64,000 bases of DNA from Pelecanus crispus (taxonomy: Eukaryota; Chordata; Aves; Pelecaniformes; Pelecanidae): positions 12,049,862-12,113,861 of the forward strand of contig NC_134675.1 of NCBI RefSeq assembly GCF_030463565.1, written 5' to 3'. The position numbers were made by a program, and so were the translations under genes. Under the pieces are notes generated by a model. It saw nothing but the letters and a program-made list of their open reading frames with translations. It made no database searches and was not told the origin of the DNA. Positions 23,301 to 32,494 of the stretch are shown one piece after another (the stretch's first letter is position 1; each line of letters starts with the position of its first letter).

Positions 23301-23403
23301 CATCTCCAAGATGGACGGTGACTGGCTGCAGTGCAGCCTTGGCTCTGAGAAGGGACTGGTGCCCATCGTGTATGTCACCCACCCGGAAGACAAGGACTAT
23401 TGA
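415..23403 (+). CDS. RUSC2: RUSC2 (RUN and SH3 domain-containing protein 2, iporin), eleven coding exons
   Basis: RUSC2 is a cytoplasmic, membrane-traffic adaptor. In mammals it binds Rab1 and GM130 at the Golgi and links AP-4 vesicles carrying ATG9A to plus-end transport (family knowledge). The coding exons are 415-2386, 10010-10798, 11320-11520, 12758-12901, 15180-15256, 17278-17452, 18420-18525, 19567-19613, 21169-22132, 22767-22928 and 23223-23403. Every junction has AG/GT and matching phase, and the sum is 4,818 bases (1,605 codons plus stop), slightly longer than the human protein of about 1,516. Residues 1 to about 1035 are low-complexity and Ser-rich with short conserved blocks. The RUN domain spans about 1036-1190. 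A second variable linker follows, and SH3 fills about 1546-1604. No internal stop was found, so the gene appears functional. Introns are loaded with CR1 and LTR insertions, all outside exons. Confidence 0.95.
2387..4601. other. RUSC2 intron 2, proximal part
   Basis: No exon, RNA gene or recognisable repeat was found between the donor at 2387 and the first CR1 fragment. Several open frames occur on both strands, but they are GC-rich, unconserved to my eye and lack splice or start context. Confidence 0.5.
4602..5285 (+). mobile_element. CR1 LINE fragment (reverse-transcriptase region) in RUSC2 intron 2
   Basis: The translation shows CR1 RT blocks: [53 protein letters not shown], then [18 protein letters not shown] and [11 protein letters not shown]. 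The FADD catalytic box here reads FVDD. About 230 bases between 4890 and 4905 are missing relative to the 58-62 kb copy, so the frame is broken. The fragment is cut off at 5285 by an antisense LTR. Confidence 0.9.
5286..5655 (-). mobile_element. ERVL-type solo LTR (family A), antisense, internally deleted
   Basis: Its right part is the reverse complement of the LTR start seen at 52253, and its left part (TGTCGTAGTTTAGCCCC) matches the LTR end. Compared with the 52253 copy it lacks a block of about 200 bases that carries the TATA region. A TAA/ATA trinucleotide run at about 5440-5480 belongs to the LTR. It lies directly against the CR1 fragment on its left. Confidence 0.85.
5656..5712 (+). mobile_element. 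CR1 3' terminal repeat remnant
   Basis: The sequence is made of degenerate ATTCTATG / GATTCTGTG units, the hallmark 3' end of avian CR1. No coding part is attached, so it is the tail of an otherwise deleted copy. The stretch 5713-5944 after it shows nothing I recognise. Confidence 0.65.
5945..6412 (+). mobile_element. CR1 LINE 3' end fragment
   Basis: It encodes the C-terminal CR1 ORF2 blocks ([50 protein letters not shown]), then a 3' UTR ending TTCCAACCTTAATGATTCC. It is 5' truncated, as expected for target-primed retrotransposition. Confidence 0.9.
6484..7415 (+). pseudogene. CR1 ORF1 (coiled coil plus GDSL/SGNH esterase-like domain), 5' truncated
   Basis: An open frame of about 300 codons ends at TAG 7413-7415. 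The start has a charged heptad-like segment ([20 protein letters not shown]) expected to form a coiled coil. A Pro/Gly-rich linker follows, then an SGNH-type hydrolase domain from about 6910, with the nucleophile block VVGDSLLRG, a GARVRDV block, VVQVGSDD and, near the end, [19 protein letters not shown]1-family ORF1 proteins are known to carry such an esterase domain; its role in transposition is unclear. The N-terminal Cys-rich part seen in the 62 kb copy is missing, so this is a fragment although the remaining frame is intact. Confidence 0.8.
7418..9696 (+). pseudogene. CR1 ORF2 (APE-type endonuclease and reverse transcriptase), frameshifted
   Basis: The first frame (7418-8491) holds an AP-endonuclease-like domain: [40 protein letters not shown]. 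The second (8443-9696) holds RT: a GNYRPVSLT block, [49 protein letters not shown] and the catalytic FADDTKL. The single-base frameshift near 8380 separates them. After 9608 the frame jumps to the extreme C terminus because of the deletion. It cannot make a full enzyme. Confidence 0.85.
10010..10798 (+). CDS. RUSC2: RUSC2 coding exon 2
   Basis: The acceptor AG is at 10008-10009 and the donor GTAGGT at 10799; the exon is phase 1 at both ends. It contains the conserved block [19 protein letters not shown] and the [13 protein letters not shown] motif, and is otherwise Ser/Pro-rich and divergent. It encodes about residues 658-920, a predicted disordered linker with no catalytic domain. Confidence 0.93.
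11320..11520 (+). CDS. RUSC2: RUSC2 coding exon 3
   Basis: The exon starts after AG at 11318-11319 and encodes the conserved [20 protein letters not shown] block, then GSLDRR and a stretch ending CKLNG. It is 201 bases, phase 1 to 1. The donor is GTGCGC, weaker than the others in this gene, but the phase and the conserved CxLNG end support it. Confidence 0.92.
12758..12901 (+). CDS. RUSC2: RUSC2 coding exon 4
   Basis: The acceptor CTGCAG ends at 12757 and the donor GTGAGT starts at 12902. The exon encodes the conserved [11 protein letters not shown] and [11 protein letters not shown] motifs that immediately precede the RUN domain. It is 144 bases, phase 1 to 1. Confidence 0.94.
13914..15054 (+). 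mobile_element. Solo LTR (family K), 1,141 bases, with 5-bp target duplication CCAGA
   Basis: It begins TGTATTGGGTTTGCG and ends GGTCAACCCACCACA (TG...CA). CCAGA at 13909-13913 is repeated at 15055-15059. A TATA-like ATATTTAAG is at about 14093 and a polyadenylation signal AATAAA at about 14864, giving the expected U3-R-U5 order. The middle (about 14280-14650) is a chain of degenerate units built around CACGCTGGAGCAG and CCCATGGA. No internal viral genes remain. It is in the RUSC2 intron just before the first RUN-domain exon. A close copy lies at 34066-35215. Confidence 0.9.
15180..15256 (+). CDS. RUSC2: RUSC2 coding exon 5 (start of RUN domain)
   Basis: This short exon encodes [20 protein letters not shown] and DPGVK, the first helix of the RUN domain. 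RUN domains are helical modules that bind small GTPases and motor adaptors. The acceptor lies in a strong pyrimidine tract and the donor is GTAAGT. The exon ends in phase 0. Confidence 0.95.
17278..17452 (+). CDS. RUSC2: RUSC2 coding exon 6 (RUN domain)
   Basis: The exon encodes [20 protein letters not shown] through [19 protein letters not shown], nearly identical to mammalian RUSC2. It starts after TTAG at 17274-17277 and ends in phase 1 before GTATGG. Confidence 0.96.
18420..18525 (+). CDS. RUSC2: RUSC2 coding exon 7 (RUN domain)
   Basis: The exon encodes [17 protein letters not shown] and the conserved [16 protein letters not shown]. The acceptor CCATAG ends at 18419 and the donor GTAAGC starts at 18526. 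It ends in phase 2. Confidence 0.95.
19567..19613 (+). CDS. RUSC2: RUSC2 coding exon 8 (RUN domain, 47-base exon)
   Basis: This micro-exon encodes [15 protein letters not shown] and is one of the best conserved parts of the RUN domain. It has acceptor CTGCAG and donor GTAAGA, phase 2 in and phase 1 out. It is too short to stand out as an open frame. Confidence 0.95.
21169..22132 (+). CDS. RUSC2: RUSC2 coding exon 9 (end of RUN domain and linker)
   Basis: The first 60 or so codons finish the RUN domain with a Leu-rich helix ([17 protein letters not shown]). Then come a glutamine-rich segment, the conserved [18 protein letters not shown] motif, [26 protein letters not shown] and [11 protein letters not shown], all shared with mammalian RUSC2. 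It is phase 1 in and phase 2 out at GTAGGG. The linker between these blocks is charged and poorly conserved. Confidence 0.95.
22767..22928 (+). CDS. RUSC2: RUSC2 coding exon 10
   Basis: The exon encodes [20 protein letters not shown], conserved in RUSC2, then a Pro/Glu-rich stretch leading to the SH3 domain. It starts after TTGCAG, which ends at 22766, and ends before GTGAGC at 22929, in phase 2. Confidence 0.93.
23223..23403 (+). CDS. RUSC2: RUSC2 last coding exon (SH3 domain)
   Basis: The exon encodes one SH3 fold, with the ALCHH start, [13 protein letters not shown]-loop region, GDWLQC core and GLVPIVYV end, followed by TGA at 23401-23403. The SH3 occupies about residues 1546-1604 and is expected to bind proline-rich partners. 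Confidence 0.95.
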
Positions 23404-24830
23404 CATGGCTGGGAGGCCAAGCACAGTACCATGGGCTGCTGAGGCTTGTCTGGGGAAGCCCACCCTGCCAGAAGAACAGACACAGCTTCTTGCTAGTTTC
23501 TTACCATTACAGAATACAGTAACCATAGGTGGTTCCTTCTTGCTCCTCCTGCAGCTGCCAAAGGCTGACTTGGCCCCTGGGGCCTTCTGCAAGCTGCACC
23601 TCATATTGCCAGGCATCGCCATGCATGCAACCACACCAGGGACTATCTGAGCCCCCTGCACCCCATGCCATCTCCAGCACCCATAGTCCATGGACTCGTA
23701 CATAGCAGGAACCCAAGCAGTCCCTGCCAGGGCAGTGCTGCCCCGCTGCATGGCTCAGTTTCACACTGGAGGGTGCAGGATGCTGGCTGTCCCCTCCCCA
23801 GGGGTGGCAGTGCAGTCTGCAGCCTTCAACATCCCTGGCATCATCAGCCACAGGGGTGGGAGCACTGTGTGTTGGCAAGGTCTCTGCAAGGCTGGGCTGA
23901 TGGGTTGCATTGCATCTTGAAGGGAGACTGCAAGGTAGGCTCCCCCACAATGGAGCAGCCCTGTCCTAACGTGTAATAGCGGTGCCTGGTGGGTTGTACC
24001 GGGCCAAGTGGCCTGGCACTGCCACGCTGCAGGGCCTAGGGCTGTGCCTGGCCACAGCCAGGGGAGGGGGACAGGGTACATGTGTGCGCGCGGAGCAAAG
24101 GGGTGCATGGAATCATGAGGAAGGAGTGTGGATGTTCAGTGTTACATAGGTCCAGGATGTGTAGAGCCACCCTGTGTGGAGATGGGTGCTTTGGGGGGTG
24201 GCCCCATGCCCTCCACACTGAGCAGGGAGCCAGTGCCTAGGATGCCCTGGGATGCTCAGTGGAGAGGGGGTAGGAGGGGAGGCGGTGAGGGCAGAGTCCC
24301 TGACTGAGCTAGGGATGCTCTTTGGAGTTGGGGGCAGTGCTCCTGGCCAGGTAGAGCAGGGGGGTGCTCCCAGAGGAAGCCAGGGAGATGGGGAAGGAGG
24401 GATGGTGCCCCTCTTGGCATAGGGTTTCTGGTCTTGCTGAGCAGTGTTGTGGGGTGGGGAGGTGGCAAGTGTTGTGTATGAGCACAAGAGGCTGCTGGGG
24501 GTCCTGGGGTCCTCGGTAGAGGCAATGCCAGTCAACCCCTTCCTTGCCATGTTTATGCTGCCCTCTGCGCATCAGGTGGGGAACAGTGTTAATGAAAGGC
24601 CATGCCAGTATTTGGTGCCTTGGACAGGTTGACACTGCTCGCAGCATTGTGCCTCGGCTGGCTTCCCCATGGCAAGGGGCCCTGGTCTTGCAAGGTTACC
24701 TTCTGCTTGTACATCACTTAGCAGACGTTGCACCATATTTAATTTGTATTTCCCCATTAGAACAAGGTGTCTTACCTTTATTTATTTCTTTATTTATGAT
24801 GCATATTAATAAAAAAGGTGCTGATTGAGC
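23404..24830 (+). other. RUSC2: RUSC2 3' untranslated region
   Basis: There is no further coding sequence after the TGA. The region runs about 1.4 kb to a canonical polyadenylation signal near 24808. Just before the signal, at about 24776-24800, there are overlapping TTATTTATT/ATTTATG motifs, an AU-rich element of the kind that shortens mRNA half-life (inference). Small antisense open frames here look like chance products of GC-rich UTR. Confidence 0.8.
24808..24813 (+). terminator. RUSC2: RUSC2 polyadenylation signal AATAAA
   Basis: An AATAAA lies about 1.4 kb after the stop codon in AT-rich sequence and is followed within about 20-30 bases by T/G-containing sequence. It is the only well-placed signal downstream of the last exon. 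Confidence 0.8.
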
Positions 24831-25539
24831 TCCCTGCTACACAGCCTTGTGATTTCAGCCCATCCCTGGGAAGGGCCTGAGGGGTATCTGTGCTGGGACA
24901 CTGCACTGCAGGCTTTGTCCTGCCTCCGGCCACAGCCAACACCAGACCTTCAGAAGGAGATAGGTTGTCCCTAACTATCCTTGGCTCATGGCAGGAGAAA
25001 GACCCTACCTGGCCAAGAGTAGTTGATTCAGTCCCTGTATTGTCCAGTCAAAGTGCAGGACCAGAGGTCCTTTCCTCACCCCTCTGGTGTATTCCCAGAC
25101 CCAGGCTGGATGTGGCTGCCCCTGCCTGGGTATTTCTTTTCTCTGCTGTCCTGTGTGAGCCCATGTTGTTTTGACCCTTTCCAGCTCTAGCAGTACTTGG
25201 CCAGTGGTGCCACACAGGCTCAGAGGCTCTGCCAAGACTTGGGGCAGGGAAGAAGGAGCTGGCCATTAGGGGTACCACTCCCGAGCATCTCATAAACCTG
25301 TCCCATCTTTTGTTCTTGCTGAAAATGGGTTGCTTTGACCTGTCAGTTCAGATTGGGGGGGGCTACATCACATCATCAGATGATGGTATGTCTCAGGAAG
25401 GCAGCATTGTTCGGGGTTCCTTGTCTTCATTCCTTGTGCATGCTCGTGAGGGCCAAAGCATGTTTCAGACAGAAGTTCACACCATTTCAGTCTGGCATCT
25501 GCTTCTCCAGGGTGCTCAGCATGTTGTAAGGTGTCCATA
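24831..25539. other. Intergenic spacer after RUSC2
   Basis: I see no gene here. The right part (about 25300-25539) lies where the minus-strand ERVL should continue into RNase H and integrase but does not match it, so the provirus ends or was deleted at about 25540. Confidence 0.5.
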
Positions 25540-27300
25540 GGTGCGACAGGATCCATCAGGAAACAAAACATAACACCTTTCATCTTCTGATAACTCATTA
25601 TATGGTGGTGCCTCTTGGGCACGAGCCACCTCCTCAGGTGATGCTCCAAAATCTCTGCCTTCTGTCCACTCCATGATCTCTTCCAGGATTCCCGGGTGGT
25701 TGGGTTTCCCCAGTCGAGCCTGTTGCATGATCAATGCTACACACTTACTCCATGTAGCGTTGGTTGCATGATGCGTAGAGGCAATGTTTCCTTTGAACAT
25801 CCAGTGTAGCACAGGCAATCGCAGTGCCAAGAGGAGACAACACTTCTGTACCAACAACTTCTGAAGCATCTCAAACCCCCTCATATGCTGCTAGTATCAA
25901 TTTTTCAGTCAGGATGTAGTGGGCTTCTGATCCTTGATACCCCCAGCTCCAAAACCCTGGTGGTTGACCTCAGGTTTCTCCTGATGTTTTCTGCCAGAGG
26001 CTCCAGGTGAGACCATGCTCCCCAGCTGCAGTGTAGAGCACATATTGCACAGCTGGTCCTGTCCAGACAGGCCCAAGAGCTACTACACGAGCTATCTCCT
26101 TTTTGATATGCTCAAAGGCTTGTTGTTGCTCAGGGCCCCACTCAAAATAGTTCTTCTTTCGGGTTACTCGATAGAGAGGGCTCACAAGCTGAATGTAACC
26201 TGGAATATGCATTCTCCAGAATCCCACAAGGCCTAGGGAAGTTTGTGTTTCTTTCTTGTTAGCTGGTGGAGACATAGTTGCTATCTTGTTAATTGCATCC
26301 ATAGGGACATGATGACATCTGTCCTGCCATTTTATTCCCAAGAACTGAATCTTCTGTGCAGGTCCCTTGTCCTTGCTTCTTTTTATGGCGAAACCAGCTT
26401 TCAGAAGAATCTGAATTACTCTTTTTCCCTTCTCAAACACTTCTGCTTCGTTCCCCACATGATGATGTTGTCAATGTATTGTAGATGTTCAGGGACATCA
26501 CCTGTTCCAGTGCAGTTTGGATCAGTCCATGACAAATAGTAGGACTGTGCTTCCACCCCTGGGGTGGTCGATTCCAGGTGTATTGGACACCCCTCCATGT
26601 GAAAGCAAACTGTGGCCTGCATTCTGCTGCCAAAGGGATTGGAAAAAAATGCATTGGCAATGTCAACTGTAGCATACCACTTGGCTGCCTTTGACTCCAG
26701 TTCATCTTGGAGCTCTAACATGTCTGGTATGGTAGCTCTCAGTGGTGGCATCACTTCGTTCAGGCCATAATAGTCTACTGTTAACCTCCACCCTCCATCA
26801 GACTTTTGCACTGGCCATATGGGACTATTAAAAGGTGAGCGAGTCTTGCTGATGACTCCTTGGCTCTCCGGTTGATGAATCGGCTCATGGATGGGAGCCA
26901 GGGAGTCTCAGTTTGTGCAATATTGCCACCAGTGCACTGCCCTGGTAACAATCGTCACCTGCTGTTCTTCAACTCGCAGCAATCCCACAATGAAGGGATC
27001 TTCTGAGAGGCCAGGCAGGGTAGATAGATAGCTGTTTGATCTTCTCTGTGTTCACGGTGGCTACACCAAAAGCCCATCAGTACCCCTTTGGGTCCTTGAA
27101 GTATCCTCTCCTGAGGTAGTCTATGCCAAGGATACAAGGGGCCTCAAGGCCAATCACAATGGGGTGCTTTTCCCACTTGTCCCCTGTTAAGCTCACCTCA
27201 GCCTCCAATACAGACCACTGTTGGCATCCCCCTGTCACTCCAGAGATCCAGATGGGTTCTGTGCCCCCTGTACCCTGATGGCTCCAGCGTACGCTGTGCA
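25540..27300 (-). pseudogene. Endogenous retrovirus pol remnant (protease, RT, start of RNase H)
   Basis: The protease region is recognisable from GIDYLRRGYFKDPKGY, shared with the plus-strand copy. RT blocks include WRLTVDYYGLNEVMPPL, KAAKWYATVDIANAFF and QFLGIKWQD. The catalytic box reads YIDN, so the second of the paired aspartates is Asn. At least three frame interruptions split RT. The RNase H start (VLFPDGSC) is the last recognisable part, and the rest of pol is absent. The product cannot be functional. Confidence 0.85.
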
Positions 27301-27499
27301 CCAGTATCTACCAAAGCCTTATACTTCTGTGGGTCTGATGTGCCAGGCCATCAAATCCACACAGTCCAGTGTATCCAGTCATCCCTTTCCTTCTCCTGGC
27401 CGAAGGCAGGGACCCTCCATTCCTGTTCCTGGTTGGAGTATTCACTGTCTGACCCTTGCCGTGCCAGACCAGAAGTCCCCTCACCAGGATCAAGGGAGG

Positions 27500-28700
27500 T
27501 GATCTCAGTCCTTCTTCTATGTCTGGGAGATTGCTGATTGCCTTCTTATGTCTCTACAGCAAGTAAGCTGACAGCCTTCTTGGGTGGTCCTTGCTTTGTA
27601 GCTGTCTTCCCTCTCAGTTTGCATACACAGGCTTCCAGCTTAAAGGTGGGTTCACCATCCCATTTCCTCATGTCCTCCCCCTGGTCACACAGGAAGAACC
27701 AGAGCGTGCCACGCAGCATGCACCTGGGTCTCCCTTCCCCCCTGACCAGGACAGGAGGGGACTGACTCCTTGGGGCGCCCCAGACAGCCAAGGTGCTAGC
27801 CTGTGGGGATGAGGAGGTACAGAGATTTTCTTCAAAGTTTTGGAGCCAAGAAGACACTCTCTCCACAGCTGGCGTATCCCTATCCAGGCAATACATTGTT
27901 GCCAAGCTGTTAGAATATGATGCTGGGGCACTTTGAATCACCTTCCTCCACATGGCCCGTGTGCACAGGACATCCTCTGGATCTTTGGAGACCTTGTCAT
28001 TGTCTAGATCACTGTAGATGACTTCCAGCACCACTAATTCTCTCAGGTACTGGATGCCTTCCTCAGCAGTAGTCCACTTTCCTGGGAAGTTCACAAGATC
28101 TTCTTTGAATGGATATCTTGCCCTCACACTTGAGAGGGGCCATCTCCAGAGACTGCAAATTGCTGCCTCTTTTCCAATTCCTCTCTCAATTCCCTAGTTT
28201 CTAGCAAGGGATCCCAGCTGTTGGGCTTCCTTACCTTCCAATTGCTGACTGTTGGCCCTGCTATCCCAGCATCGGAGAAGCCAGGCAGCAATCTGCTCAC
28301 CTGGCTGATGGCTGTAATCTTTCCGTACGTCTTGAAGTTTTTCTGAGGTCAGGGAGCAGATAGTTTCTGCCTCTTGCCTGATTTCTCTCACTTCTTCCTC
28401 CTGTTTCTTTGCTGAAGGACTGGCTTCCTGATCAAACCCTTCCTCTTCTTCCTCCTCCCTTACTAATCAGTGATATGGACCCATTTTTCTCCTTGTCCAC
28501 TGTTTCTTTTTCACTACTGGGGCAATTACTGTAGTTATTGTTTGGGTGCCTATCTCAACCATGGTGTCCTCAGATGCAGTTTGGGTCCTTGTCTCTACTA
28601 TCATGTCCTCAGATGCAGTTTGTATGGCATTCTCAAAGGTGTTTTGGGTCCCTGCCTTAACCACAGTCGTCAGATAGTACTGAATTGTGGCTCAGTAGGC
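27500..28700 (-). pseudogene. Endogenous retrovirus gag remnant (ERVL-like)
   Basis: The longest open piece (27546-28127) is 193 codons and resembles an ERVL-type capsid region. Its identity rests mainly on position directly upstream of protease. Upstream pieces (about 28194-28391 and 28467-28664) contain a degenerate repeat of TQTASED/TQTxxEDTMVE units and a basic segment. Stops separate all pieces. No zinc-knuckle motif was recognised. Confidence 0.6.
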
Positions 28701-28763
28701 ACAGGCCAAGCCCCAGTACAGTGCTAGAAGCTGCTAGTTTTCATTGGGGTAGGCAAAGCACCT

Positions 28764-28956
28764 GTCACGACCCGAACTGGGCTGTCCAGAGAGGACTGTG
28801 GAGGTTCTGTGATTCCCTTGGGCTAAATTAAGGTGAAACAACACCAAACGATCAATTAAACACTTTATTGACAGTAAACACCAACCTGAACTTGGAAAGC
28901 ACAATAGGCAACCTGAACCAGGAAAGCACAATGATAAGCAACATGGGTTCTAATTC
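28764..28956 (-). mobile_element. LTR fragment (family B), antisense
   Basis: It begins TGTCACGACCCGAACTGG on the plus strand and closely matches the left end of the element at 42363. Read on the minus strand it carries an AATAAA-type signal and ends ...GTGACA. Only the 3' 193 bases are present, wedged between the ERVL interior and its 5' LTR fragment. Confidence 0.75.
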
Positions 28957-29092
28957 TGTTGTGGTTTAGCCCCAGCCAGCAACTAAGCACCACGCAGCCG
29001 CTCGCTCATTCCCCTACCCCGATGGGATGGGGGAGAGAATCAGAGGAGTAAGAGTGAGAAAAACTCCTGGGTTGAGATAAGAACAGTTCTTA
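28957..29092 (-). mobile_element. ERVL-type LTR fragment (family A), 5' LTR of the minus-strand provirus
   Basis: It matches the reverse complement of the last 140 or so bases of the 52253-52812 LTR, from TTAAACCAC back to GAACAGTT. It ends abruptly at about 29090, where a CIMIP2B-like coding remnant begins. The U3 part of the LTR is missing. Confidence 0.8.
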
Positions 29093-29209
29093 TAAGAGCT
29101 TCTTCAGGGTCATCTGGCTAAACTTAAGCAGGGTCCAGTTGGTGGTTATCAAATAGCCTGTCCCAATCAGGAACTGGGCATGGGGCACGAAGCCCGTGAA
29201 GCCTGCATG
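29093..29209 (-). pseudogene. CIMIP2B: CIMIP2B (FAM166B)-like exon remnant, GFTG repeat
   Basis: The minus strand reads HAGFTGFVPHAQFLIGTGYL and continues TNWTLLKFSQ, ending at a TAA (29090-29092) right at the LTR junction. The pattern G-F/Y-T-G-x-V-P-x-A-x-F-x-x-G is the repeat of the CIMIP2/FAM166 family, ciliary microtubule inner proteins, and is closest to the third repeat of FAM166B. In mammals FAM166B lies next to RUSC2 on the opposite strand, as here. The following coding sequence is lost or displaced by the ERVL insertion. I cannot tell a truncated live gene from a pseudogene, but the abrupt end favours the latter. Confidence 0.6.
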
Positions 29210-29947
29210 GCTGGAAGGCATGTGGCAATGTTTATGGGGCAGTGGCTGCCAGAGCTGCTGCTGTGGCTTGGGTGGCCCTGGTGGTGGCCTGGTTCCGGAG
29301 GGTCAGCTGTGGAATCCTGATGGGGGCATGGGGCTGTGAGTACAGCCAGGGGCCAGCTGAGCAGGAAGAAGAGCTGCCAGGTGCTGCTGTGCCCTGGAAC
29401 TGACCCTGGTCTGGGGAGGGCAGCTCAGCCAGGCCCCAGCACAGGGAGCTCAGCATCCCTCAACACCCCTTTGGCTGGGACATGGCAGCAGAAAAGTGGG
29501 TGCTGTGGGGTGTGGATGGCAATGGAGAGAGGGATGGGTGCTGGTCCACAGCCTTGTGAGCACCTCCAGAGCAGATGGGAGCAGGTAAGATGGTCATGCT
29601 GTGTGCACGACCCCTCCTTGGCGCTTCCCTGAACCCAGACCCAGCAACCTTTCACTCTAGCAAACAGTACAGGTCCTTGGCCTCATTACTGCACCAGCCG
29701 AAGTCCGTTCCCAACCTCCCAGTGGCAGGCTGCCTGCCAGAGCCAGCCCCACATCCCCCTGCCCTCTGTGGGCACAGGGCAGAGCAGTTGCCAGCCCTAG
29801 CACCAGTGCCCACCTCACATGCCCTGAGGCACAGAGCAAGGCCAGGGGCAGCTCTGGACCAGCAGTGAGATGCACACTTGGTCCTGCCCATCCCCCATCA
29901 CTCTCCTGTGCAGGGTCCTGGAGCAGTGGCCATGTCCTCCACTCCTA

Positions 29948-30055
29948 CTCCTTGCAGGCAGCTCTCAGACGCTGCTCGGAGAAGTTGCTCCTGGCCCCCT
30001 TGCAGATCTTGGAGTAGGTCTTAGCAAAGAAGTGCTGGGCTCTGGAGATGAATCC
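29948..30055 (-). pseudogene. CIMIP2B: CIMIP2B (FAM166B)-like exon remnant, second repeat
   Basis: The minus strand reads GFISRAQHFFAKTYSKICKG and on to AACKE, then TAG (29945-29947). This fits the FAM166B repeat GFVPRAQFxFAK. Upstream, the bases that should encode the MIPGYT part of the repeat are shortened and out of frame, and no donor follows the exon. It is upstream of the 29093-29209 piece in the correct order and spacing for one minus-strand gene. The first repeat of the protein was not found. Identification rests on about 36 residues plus synteny. Confidence 0.55.
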
Positions 30056-32494
30056 TGAGAGAAGATCATCCGGCATGCAGGAAGCAAAGAGGAGCCCAGC
30101 TTCATGGTATGGGGGGGGGTGGGTGGGTGGGTCTTCTCTGGGGTGATGGGGGGGTCTGTGGAGCCCAGCAGTGGGGGAGGTAAAGGCATGGGGTGACAGT
30201 GTAGCTGGGGGGGATTAAGGGTGCAGTGGGAGTCCAAATGCACATGACAACCTGAAGGACATGCACCAGCTGAGAGGCAGAGACCTGCTGGTGCCAAGTG
30301 CTAGGGGGTCCTGGCAGGTCCCCTTGGATCTTCTCTGCCCAGGTTGTCAGGACCTGGCTCATCATCAGGGCTGGTAGCAGCCAGTATCAGGCCTGGCAAA
30401 GGAGTGTGACTGTCACTTCACCGTGACTGGGAGGCATCTGATGGAGAACAAAGAAGGTACCCCATTAGCATGGCAGCTTTTCAAGGCACTAAAGGCACTA
30501 AAACCTGAGCAAGTGGGGAAGTGTCAGTGTGGTGGGAAACACAGGCTCATGCTCTGCTGGGATCAACCCTTCTCTTGCAAGGGCTGCAGACAGCACCAAG
30601 CTCGAGGGCAGCAGAGGGGTGGATGTCTGCTCAAGGGAGCATGGGGCTCAGGCAGGCACATGTGTGTCCGCAGGAAAGGCCCACATGTTGGGGGGGATGC
30701 CTTTCCCTCTTGTGCCCCTCCTGGAAGCCAGACCCAGTGCTCATCCTGCCAGCATCCAGAGACACATCCCCAAATCCCACGAGGCTCCATGCAGCAGCCA
30801 TGCCATACAGGGCAGGGGCTGCCAGGCTGGGAATGGGCATGCAGGTGACTAACTTCTTCAACCACTGCTTTGGGAACATCAAGCCGTGTATGAGCTCATA
30901 TTAACCCCTGAGAGCGTTGTGCATGCTGAATAGAGCTGAACATCCAGCTTTCAGGCTAGCCCAGATGGAGCATAGCCCAGGGACATGCCAGCTCCCTGCA
31001 CAGTGGCTGTCCCAGCCTGGGGTCACAGGAGCTGCTTCCCAGGACCCTGGTCGGTGTGACCCCCGCTTGTGGCAGTAGCCCAGGAGTGCTGAGGCAGGAC
31101 CAGATGCTGTGGCACAGCCCAGTTCCCTTTCAGCCGGAGGAAGGACAGCGCTGCGGTTGCGGCACCGTCCTGGAACTCAGCACTGAAATCGGTGTCTGCC
31201 ATGCAAACTCCCTTCCTCGGCACCTTCGCTGACTCCCTCTCTTGCCTCAGTGCCCCCATCTGTACAATAAAACCCAGGAGGTTTCCTCTGAACAAACTTT
31301 AGTAGCAGCATTGCCTACGAGTGGCTTTCACAGCCCAGAGCCCCTGTTTCCCCTTGATGTGGTGCTCATGGGGACATGCTTCGCTGCAGGGCAAGAGCCA
31401 GTCTCTGTGCACCAGCAGCTGCATGCAGTCCATGGATGACAGCGCAGGGGAGTTTTAGGTGAGGACTGGTAAGCCAGGTGCTATTCCTGGAGAGCATTGT
31501 GCAGGGGAGTAGCAAGTGTGGTTGCAAGCACCAACTTCCAGCCACAGGAAGGAGGGCAGAACCCCTTTCTCCAAGGTGTGACCCCAGCAATGGGGTCCCT
31601 GCTTTAGAAGATGGATGCAGACCCCTTTGTACCACAGATACACTTTTCAGAACAGGGATCCCAAACAAAAGGAAGAGGCAGGGTGTAGTACTACTGCTGT
31701 TGGTCTTCAAGCACCCCGATGGCTGGTTTGCAAAACCAGGCAGAGGCAAGGCATCGGTGTGTGGCTCCTCCATGTGTGCCACAAGTCCAGGGAGTAAGAT
31801 GGGAAACTGAGCTCTGTGCAGGACTGAACTGAGAACATTCTCAGCAAAGGGCTGCCTGCTGGTGACAGCCACAACATGCTTTGTTTCCATGACCCTGCGT
31901 AATCACCAAAGACTGAGAAGTCCAGTGGCATCTTGTTCAGCTTCAGAAAGGTGAAATGCACGAAATGAGGAAATTTGGATAAAATGAAGCTAAAAGAAGC
32001 AGCATGGTCACACAGTGTCCAGCAAGCCTGCAAAGATTTAAGGCAGCCTTTCAGGGCTCCTGGTGTCAAAAGGCAGAAGGGAACCAGCAGGGCTAACCGC
32101 CAGGGCCAGAGGTTATTCAAAACAGAGAGGCACCCTTCAAAGAGCTGAAGTCATGTCTAGATGACAAAAAATAGTATCAGGCAGGTAAGATGTAAAAGCT
32201 CAATAAGACAAACAAAAAAGAGAGCGAAGAACAGCCTGCAGAAGCAGCCAGCAGTCCTTTTTGCAAGCACAAGAGCTTCAAATCCACCACAAAGTCTGTA
32301 GGGTCGATAGGAGTGCATGTCCTCACAGCAGAGGAGTGACATCCTCCAGGGTGGCAAGATTGCTGCGAAACGTGGCTCAAATGCCAGCGCACTGTGAGGT
32401 TTATGGCAAAATGGGACACATGCGTGGCAGTGTGCCTGGACCCTGGTATTGCAGCAGGACACCGCTCCCCACCAAGGGAAGGGGGAAAGATGAG

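Larger units (their letters stand above)
25540..28763 (-). mobile_element. ERVL-like provirus interior (gag-pol), minus strand, 3' truncated
   Basis: Reading leftward, the order is gag (about 28700-27500), protease (about 27300), reverse transcriptase (about 26820-25970) and the start of RNase H (about 25560). It is homologous to the plus-strand element at 48590-52812, which confirms the boundaries of the shared part. Integrase and the 3' LTR are missing. The frame is split into many pieces by stops and frameshifts. A 5' LTR fragment lies upstream at 28957-29092, separated by a piece of a different LTR. Confidence 0.88.

Noticed and set aside
31023..31295. Minus-strand frame beginning MADTDFSAEFQDGAATAALS as the first exon of CIMIP2B
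   Set aside because: It lacks the PGYTGHxP repeat expected at the N terminus of that protein and resembles nothing else I know.
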